Source: Owenia fusiformis (Eukaryota; Annelida; Polychaeta; Sabellida; Oweniidae). Taken from it: 60,000 nucleotides of DNA. A model generated the notes under the pieces. It was not told the DNA's origin and made no database searches. It saw only the letters and a list, made by a program, of their open reading frames with translations. Position 1 is the stretch's first letter; the number at the start of each line of letters is the position of its first letter. Shown piece after piece: positions 40,001 to 49,000 of the stretch. The stretch covers positions 10,390,842-10,450,841 of the forward strand of contig CAIIXF020000011.1 of assembly GCA_903813345.2 (NCBI GenBank), given 5' to 3'. The translations under genes were made by a program, and so were the position numbers.

Positions 40001-43000
40001 AGACTACGCAAAAATTCATCCATTCTTCGTGGAGAAAAGTTAAAGTCCAATAAAGCAACGTTTTTAAGGCAAAGTACTGTGTTTTGAAAATGCCTGCATA
40101 AAAAGCCATCCATTCTTCGTGGAGTATGGTTAAAGTTGAATAAAGTAACGTTTTACTGACAAAGTACTAAGTTTTGAAAAGACTACACAAAAATTCATCC
40201 ATTTTTCGTGGAGAAAAGTTAAAGTCCAATAAAGTAACGTTTTTAAGGCAAAGTACTGTGTTTTGAAAATGCCTGCATAAAAGCCATCCATTCTTCGTGG
40301 AGTATGGTTAAAGTTGAATAAAGTAACGTTTTACTGACAAAGTACTGTGTTTTGAAAATACCTAATATAAAATCATCCATTCTTCTTGGAGATCAGTTAA
40401 AGTCCAATTAAGTAACGTTTTTAAGGCAAAGTAACGTGTTTGAAAATGCTTACATAAAATTCATCCATTCTTCGTGGAGTATGGTTAAAATCGAATAAAG
40501 TAACGTTTTACTGTCAAAATACTGTGTTTTGAAATTGCCTACATATAAAAATCATCCATTCTTCGTGGAGATAAGTTTAAGTCCAATAAAGTAACGTTTT
40601 TAAGGCAAAGCACCGTGTTTTGAAAATGATTACATAAAATTCATCCATTCTTCGTGGAGTATTGTTAAAGTCGAATAAAATAACGTTTTACTGACAAAGT
40701 ACTTTGTTTTGAAAATGGCCTACATAAAAACTCATCCATTCGTAGAGATCAGTTTAAGTCCAATAAAGTAACGTTTTAAGGCAAAGTAACGTGTTTTAAG
40801 AATGCGTACATAAAAACTTGGCATCCAATCTTATTAGAGAAAACTTAAAGTCTATTAAGGTAACGTTCTAAAGGCAAAGTAACGTGTTTTAGAAATGGCT
40901 ACATAAAAAATCATCCATTGACAATGAACGAACGTTTTAAAGGCAAAGTAACGTGTTTTAAAATGCCTGCATAAAACATAATCTATTCTTCGTAAAGATA
41001 ATAATTATATCACCAGGTTTCAACAGCCAAGGTAGCCAACGTTCCTTAATTACTTTTCATAATAACAAAACGAAATAAACAGTACTTTTAAAATGTCAAT
41101 ATTTTTTGTCCCTATATCGTGACATATATATTGAAATAAGTTGAAAAAAGACCTTTTTGACCATGAAAAGGTCATTGAAGGATTTTGAAATAATGGTAAA
41201 TTTGTAGCAAGTTGAAAAAAAACTTTTTGACCTTCAGAGGTCATTTAAGGTAAAATATTTTTTCGACCTTGAGAATATCATTGAAGGTCAAATCTATAGT
41301 CAGATTTAAACTTTTGAGAACTTCTAGTTGATTTTGAAAAAAATCAATCTGAAGCAAATTGTAAAAGATCTTTTTGACCTATTTTGACCTTGAGAAGGTC
41401 AATGAAGGTCAAATCTCAATTCTAAAATTCTCTGATAACTTGCAGATGATTTTGAAAGAAAAATTGTCAATTTGAAGCAAGTTGAAAAAAGCTTGAGAAG
41501 GTCAATGAAGGTCAAATCTCAAATACGAAGTCAGATTTGAACTCCTGATAACTTGTAGATGATTTTGAAAAACAAAATTGTCAATTGAGTTGAAAAAAGA
41601 CCTTTTTAACCTTTTTTGACCTTGAGAAGGTCAATGAAGGTCCAATCTCAAATTTTAAGTCAGATTCAAACTTGTGATAACTTGGGGATGATGCTGAAAA
41701 AAGTTTGACTTTGATTGAAAAAAAATTTGGTCAATAGGATAGTTTCTAAATAGCAGAAAAATCAATGAAATCTCGTGCTGCCATCTTTTATTCAGCTTTT
41801 AACTCTGGCTAGAGCTCCATTCACTTACATGCTAAAATCTTGGAAAAGTGGCTTAATTTCATGATTTATCAAAGTGTGTTTGTTGAATCTGTATAAAACT
41901 TGAATGATATACCACATGATGACCCTGTTTATGAACATGTTGTGATTAAACATGCTAATGTTGATTGACATACAAATAATCCACGGTTTTAAAGAATTTT
42001 AGCATTGCATCTATGGACATATGGCCCAACTTTTTTTAAATTGTCATAGAAAATTATTCAAATTACATAATTGTGTAAATCAAAGCTATTTTAGGAGAAA
42101 ACATTCCACTGAATTCAAATATACCATTTAAAAGAAGGTAATGTAAGTCATTAGAGGTCTAATATGCAAGTCTCTTAAAATCTCACGAAAAACGAGATTT
42201 AGCGAGATTTCAAAAGCTATATGGAAACTATACTATTTGAAACAAGTTGAAATAAAAATACCTTTTTTGACCTTTTTATGACCTTGAGACGGTCAATGAA
42301 GGTGAAATCTCAAATCTTAAGTTAGGTTTGAACTTATGATAACTTGTAGATGATTTCGAAAAAATTGGTCAATTGAAGCAAGTTGAAAAAATACCTTTTC
42401 GACCTTTTTTGATTTTGAAAAGGTCAATGAAGGTCAAATCTCAAGTCATATTTGAACTTCTGATAACTTTTAGATAATTTTGAAAACTGAAGTCAGGCTA
42501 AACAGTATTTCTTCCTAAGTTATTGGAAGTTGTAACAATTTGTTACAGACACCAACTGCCAACTGCCGATCACCAACCGCCGTAAAAAAAACAGAGACCA
42601 TAACAATATGTCATCACTTTTTGGTGGTGACATAATTAAGGATGCTGTAACACAAAAATACTGAGAAGTGTCACTTACGGTTGAAAATGTCTATATACAG
42701 TAAAACCTGAGTTCACTGTATGAAATATAATAAACAAAGAAGTATAATGTTGTCTAAAATGAAAATGCCAGTACAAGAAAATCCATTTATTTATTTGATG
42801 TCTGGCAAAGATCAAAACTGTATAAATGTAGCAAAATATATATTTACATCCAGTACCAATAGCTACCTGTATATCTCTAGTGCACCAATGCATCAGCATC
42901 ATTAAAAGTAATAGTTATGTAGTTATGTAAATGTCTTCTTTTTTTCTTCCTTTATAATTGTTATATTTTTTGTTTGTACATGTACTTGACCCTGAGGGGT

Positions 43001-46000
43001 GTGAATGTACTTGAAGAATAAATAAATATAAGATTTCTCACGGATTTTCTGCAACTGCCTTATCAGAATTAAGCAGTTTTTATTTTTATATTACCTGCCA
43101 AAAATAATTAAAAGGTCAATTTGATCTCTTCCTCTATTTAAACAGGTGTGACTAATTACAATTCTTAATAAGGTTTGTTTTTGTAAGACAGGATATGTGT
43201 CTGGGATTGATTGCTTGGAGATATAATCTGGTTAACTATTATAACCTCTATCTGCTAAGTCCCAACTTAATCTTTTTCTCATCCTGTCAATTTAAAAAAC
43301 AGATTGGATTAAAATTATAATTCATGATCATTTCACTATTAACTGAGTCTAGTGAATTTAATGAAAAATGGAAAATGACTAAAACATAACTCATTATGCA
43401 TTATTGTAATTAATGGTATCATTGTATTTCTGTGTCTTAAAAAGATTCCTAAATATTTGATTGGTTCATCAGTAAAAATTGTATTTTCACATTTTTTTCA
43501 GTCTTAATTTTTTCTAAGCCAAATGCCTTCAGTTTTTTCTATGTTTAACTTTAATGAAAAGTGAATATCGTCCGCATATTGGGACATCTTATATTCTTTG
43601 CCATCAAAAGTTATACCTGATATATCATTATTTTGCTGAATTGCTAAGTTCATAACTTCGCAACATAAAATAAATTCCATTGTGGAAACAGGGCAACCCT
43701 GCCGATATGAGCGTTCAATATCAATATTTTTTGATAACCATCCATTTTGCTTAATGTTTAAGAAAGGTTTTTTGTATAAAAGTTTCAGCCATTTGATAAT
43801 CTTATCACTAAATTGAAATTTTTTCAACATTTCATACATAAAATTCCACTCTATACTATCAAACGCTTTTTGGAAGTCAAGAAAGATTATAGCGCCACCT
43901 ATTTGATTTTGATTTTCAAAATATTCAGATACATCTTATACCAGTCGGCTACTATTTCCTATAAAATGACCATTAATATAAGCCGTTTGTTGCAGACCAA
44001 TTGATTTACCTTTCACCTTTTGAAGTCTTTTTGCCAAAATAAAAGCTAAAATTTTATAATCTGTATTAGATAATGATATTGATATCTATCATGTCCTTTA
44101 ACTAATTCGATAAAGTCATTTAACTGACTCAAATGTGTCAAAGATTCCACTTTTTAAAGGACCATCTAAATGAGATAATAAGAATTATAAAGAGATTAAA
44201 ATTTGACAATAAAAGGATGAACCATTCAGATGACAGTCAGTCTAAAATAAGTCTAGGTCAAGTTTCTATAACATTGCAACAAATCAAATACTTATCGTTA
44301 TTTGAGTCCCATAAAATACAAATTAAATCGATTATTCCCTCCTCTCTTTTAATAGCTGGTCTCTTTACATAATACAGCAAAATGTCGCAAAATCAAATCA
44401 TTGCTGTAGTGAACACCTACCAACAGTGAACAATTTTTTGCTGAGTTTTTCTTGGCAAAAATTGTTCACTATATGCAGGTTTATGTAAGTAATTTACTCA
44501 CTTCTATATTCATCATATCATCAAGCCGCTCTAACACTTTCTTGAAAGCACTTAGTTGCCTGGTCTTGTTGAATGCCTCCCATCCTTCCTCAGTTGAATG
44601 ACCAAACAGACTGAAAACATGAACATTTGCTAGATTAGACAATTCTCACCCAAACTTTCATGGGACGGTGCCTTCTGTTTTGTTTTGAGAGATACATTTT
44701 ACCATGGGTCTGGTTAAGCTATTTATTCAAAAAATTTATACATTCTCTGTCATCCTGATTTGCATTTTGCTGTAAAAGTGGTTTATATTTTGCACAATGT
44801 AAAATATAATTTCTTTTTCAAGTTAATCTGAAAACATAGGATCAAATCCTATGCTAAGGGCTGATGTGAAAAATACACTCCTCCCTAGTAGGAATCGAAC
44901 CCACAACCTCCCGATTACATGTCAGGTGCTCTACCACTTGAGCTACGGAGCCGACTGACTTTTTCACATCAACATTGCATATGTGCCATCACAGCGAAAA
45001 GACTGATCAATTGAAAGGAAATTTATGATATACTCCTCTCTCATGAGTTATTACCTGGAAACATGAATGGACGAATGAATGGACAGACGGTGGGATAATG
45101 ATACATTATTTCGTACTAAATGTTTACATGTATATTATAATTGAGAAAGTTATCATAATTACTTCATAATGTATATGCACAATCTATAATTCGTTTATAT
45201 TTGCAAAAATAAATAAATATTCATCAATGGAACTTTTAAACTTAATTCGTCACCAAACAATGAATTGAATTGACTCACTGTTTGATGTTGTGTGCAGTAT
45301 ACATCTGGAGAGAATGTTGCTGATCCATGAATGTATCTGGGAACTCATTATGTACCAAAACAGTAACCATAGTAACATTCTCATCTTCATCGTCTTCTCT
45401 CACTGACCATTTACTCCACTCACAACTAGGGTCATGCTACAAAAAGAATGTTTAGATCCAGAGTCATAATATACTATAAAGTTAGAGATAAATAAACAGA
45501 GTCATATTACAATAGCAATATTTTCAACCAGGGTCATACTACAATAGTAATGTTCAAAACCAGAGTCATACTATAATAGTAATGTTTAGTCATACTACAA
45601 TCTAAATGTTCAAAACTTGAGTCATACTACAATCTAAATGTTCAAAACTTGAGTCATACTACAATAGTAATGTTTAAAACTTGAGTCACACTACAATAGT
45701 AATGTTTAAAACCTGAGTCATACTACAATAGTAATGTTCAAAACCAGAGTCATACTACAATAGTAATGTTTCAACCAGAGTCATACTACAATAGTAATGT
45801 TCAAAACCAGAGTCATACTACAAAAGTAATGTTCAAAACCAGAGTCATACTACAATAGTAATGTTCAAAACCAGAGTCATACTATAATAGTAATGTTCAA
45901 AACCAGAGTCATACTACAATCTTAATGTTCAAAGCCAGAGTCATACTACAATAGTAATGTTTAAACAAGGATCATACTACAATAGTAATGTTCAAACAAG

Positions 46001-49000
46001 GATCATACTACAATAGTAATGTTTAAAACCTGAGTCATACTACAATAGTAATGTTTAAACAAGGATCATACTACAATAGTAATGTTCAAACAAGGATCAT
46101 ACTACAATAGTAATGTTCAAAACCAGAGTCATACTACAATAGCAATGTTTCAACCAGATTCATACTATAATAGTAATGTTTAAACAAGGATCATACTACA
46201 GTAGTAATGTTTTGAACCAGGGTCATACTTCAATATTAATGTAAAAAACCAGGGTCATACTAAAATAGCAATGTTTAAAACCAGAATAAAAAAGAAGTAG
46301 TCAGAAGACTGGTCACCAAATACATTGAAAATAGATGTGATGGGTACAGCTATTGAATCCTTGGTGAATCATTCATTATCATAAAACTACTCTTACAACT
46401 ATTTTACTTTTCATCTTCTTTTAGGTGAGACATAAGGGTCAACAATTTCTGATTATCGTGGGAGTAATGTTGTTGTAAATAGTAAACTAACCTGTATTAG
46501 TTCTTTCATACAAGTAGCTGTTGCTAGCCGCACCTTGCTAGCATATTTGCCTTTTTCTTGAAGCTCCCTTAAATAACAGAAACATTTTACATTATCACAT
46601 ACTATGTAGAAATCTAGTGATTTGATTGGTTGCTTTCTGTGACGTATTTCCCGTATCACATAAATTTCATATGATACGAGCACACATACCACATGTTCTC
46701 TATGGTAACGAAATGACGTCATACAACTTCATTCTATTCTTTCCTAATTCAAAATGATGTCACATATAGGCTATGTTACTATTTCTTAGAAATGATGAAT
46801 TCGTCATTGAGGAACTAGAAGTTAGAACGACCACGTGCCTGATCAAAGAAAGCTACCAATCAAATCACTAGATTTCTACATAGTATGTGATAAAATCATC
46901 ATCACACATTTCAGCGTATGTGATACGGGAAATATTCCACTCAGTAAAAAAGAATCACCACTCAAGCTTCACTTTCGTGGTTATACAATTTTTACTTTCG
47001 TGGAATATTTCCAGTATCACATGCTGAAACGTGTAATAACTGATAATATCACTTGTAGTTTTTAGTTTTAGTATTCAATACTACACAACATTCACTAACA
47101 TTACATTTTCACCTGATTATGTTTTAGTATTTAACACACTACAGGATTTGTACACCATATCTAAAAGATGAGTGTTCATTTAAAAATCTGAAACACTTAA
47201 AGCAAAGTGTATGAGAAGCCATACATAGAGTGTAAAAGTTTTGATGACTATAAATAGCAGGAAGTTAAGTTTGATCCAATTAGATATGAGAGGACGGCCA
47301 CATTTCTTAATCTAGGCTGCATTATGTACATGCTTTATTGACCGCAAGCAAGATTTTGATCCTAAAAATTGGCTAGATTGTGGTTAGATTAATTGATTCT
47401 TGTAGTTAAAACAGCTAAATATTAAAACAGACATATACTTTCGCTTCAATGGTCAAAAATAGAATGTGTTACTGAATAACTTTTTACAATGCAGAACACA
47501 TTTAAGAATGTCCTTTGCTTAGAAACTTATACAAAGCTTGATAATAGAAAAAAAAGACAATCAATAGCCAAGTTTAGACTTCAGCTTAAACAAACTTTGA
47601 ATTAAAACGGGCAGATATTCTAAACCTAAACCTATTCCAACAAATAATAAGACTGTTTAACTTGTAAATCTGTAGAAGATGATAGACTTTTTTTTATTAA
47701 TTGTAAAAACCATGACGCACAAAAAAGTATCCTTCTGGCAAAATGAACCAAATATTTGGACCCAATTTTCTGATCAATGAAACAAATTTTAAAGTGCTAT
47801 TGTCTACCCAAAATGTTACTGTTCAAAGACATATTGGCAAATATATTTACCACTCTTTCCAAATTTAAAGTTAACTATCAGTACAGATACTGCACTAAAC
47901 TGCTAATGTGTTCTTTATGTTTCATGAATCATGTTTTACAAAAAGCCAGTAAAATTATGTCACATGTATATAGTGTAGTTAAAAATGTAGTTTAGTTTTG
48001 TCTTGAGTCAAGAAAACCTAGACTGTACATACATGTAGACTAATGTGTCATGTTTTGATATAATTTTCAAAAAGAAATATATATTGGGCAACCATGTCAA
48101 ATTCACTTGCTCCAGTCATACAAAAAATACACCCGAAGATTTTTATACAGGAATATTTATACAGGCTTTATACTGCATATTGTGAAATCAAATCATGATG
48201 TATGCCCGGGGATGTATGTATAAATATACAATAAGAATAAGTTGAACAATATTCAGCTAGAAAACAGCAACTCAAAACATATTTTATTCAATATATTGTC
48301 ATTTTGGACATAACATGATACAATAAAATTTTGTGAGAGATATTATAACTGGTATTTTAAGTTATTATAAACATTTTCTCATCAGCAAATAAAATTTGAA
48401 CTAACAACTTGAAATCAATGGTCATATTCAAAATGCCTCATTAAGCAGATACTCCAGTTGCTGGGAGTGTTCTGCTGAAAACGTAAAAGTCATGGAATTT
48501 GAATTTCTCAACCTTGAACACATATCCTATTTAACTAGATGTGGGTCAATTTTTAGAGAAAAAATCCCTAGATGTGGGTAGATATTTTGAGTCTCAGCGG
48601 CAACCCCTGTGCAAAATTTGACCAGTACCCCCCCCCCCCCCCCCCTAACCTCCACTCATATTTTCAATTGACTGGATTTGTCACAGGAATATATTTTACT
48701 TGACCAGACTAATCATATAAGTAAACTGCTGTGGCCTAGTAGCTGGCCAATCCAAAAATGAATATTTTACAAACCAGTACTGGAAAATATGCCTCATCTC
48801 TTCAGAATCATTTTTATTCCTCACAAAAGAGAATGGAATAGAACATATTTCTTAGGAGAATTAAAGATTTTTCACAGTTCATGTATTTTGTACAGATCAT
48901 CTTAAGAGAATAATTTTGAAACACCAGATTTTTCTATTAATGTAAACATGGTTACTCTTTTCAATGGACTCATCTTAAATACTCATCTTTGGTCAACATA

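Larger units (their letters stand above)
33317..41130. mobile_element. 7.8-kb foldback-type element, arms of about 87-bp tandem repeats
   Basis: TTGAAATA flanks it (33309-33316 and 41131-41138). Both ends share an inverted stretch of about 70 bases including gatatagggacagaaaatat and acattttaaaagtac. Inside lie arrays of 75-90 base units (gaagaatggatgatttt, aaaacgttactttattggac) in plus sense on the left (33430-34270) and in reverse sense on the right (38780-40990). Long inverted arms made of tandem units are typical of Foldback/Galileo-like elements. The centre (37030-38780) has no recognisable transposase. The left arm holds a nested 2.6-kb element. Confidence 0.78.
33229..42635 (+). mobile_element. 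Helentron-like family B element, split by a large insertion
   Basis: The 5' end acaaggcattaacatgacaa and tgtcaccacatagttgctca starts at 33229. Core sequence stops at 33316 and resumes at 41131 with the same 8 bases. Core units of about 120 bases continue to about 42490. The 3' end has gttacagacaccaactgcc, aacagagaccataacaatat and gtcatcactttttggtggtg followed by acataa. The 3' arm GGTGGTGACAT can pair with ATGTCACCAC near the 5' end. Without the insertion it would be about 1.6 kb. Confidence 0.75.

Noticed and set aside
43504-43839. Host gene encoding a reverse transcriptase-like protein
   Set aside because: An in-frame stop upstream, a deletion after YADD and no ORF1 or full ORF2 show a dead LINE copy.
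45440-46290. CRISPR-like regular repeat array
   Set aside because: Units are contiguous with no unique spacers, in an animal intron; it is a minisatellite.
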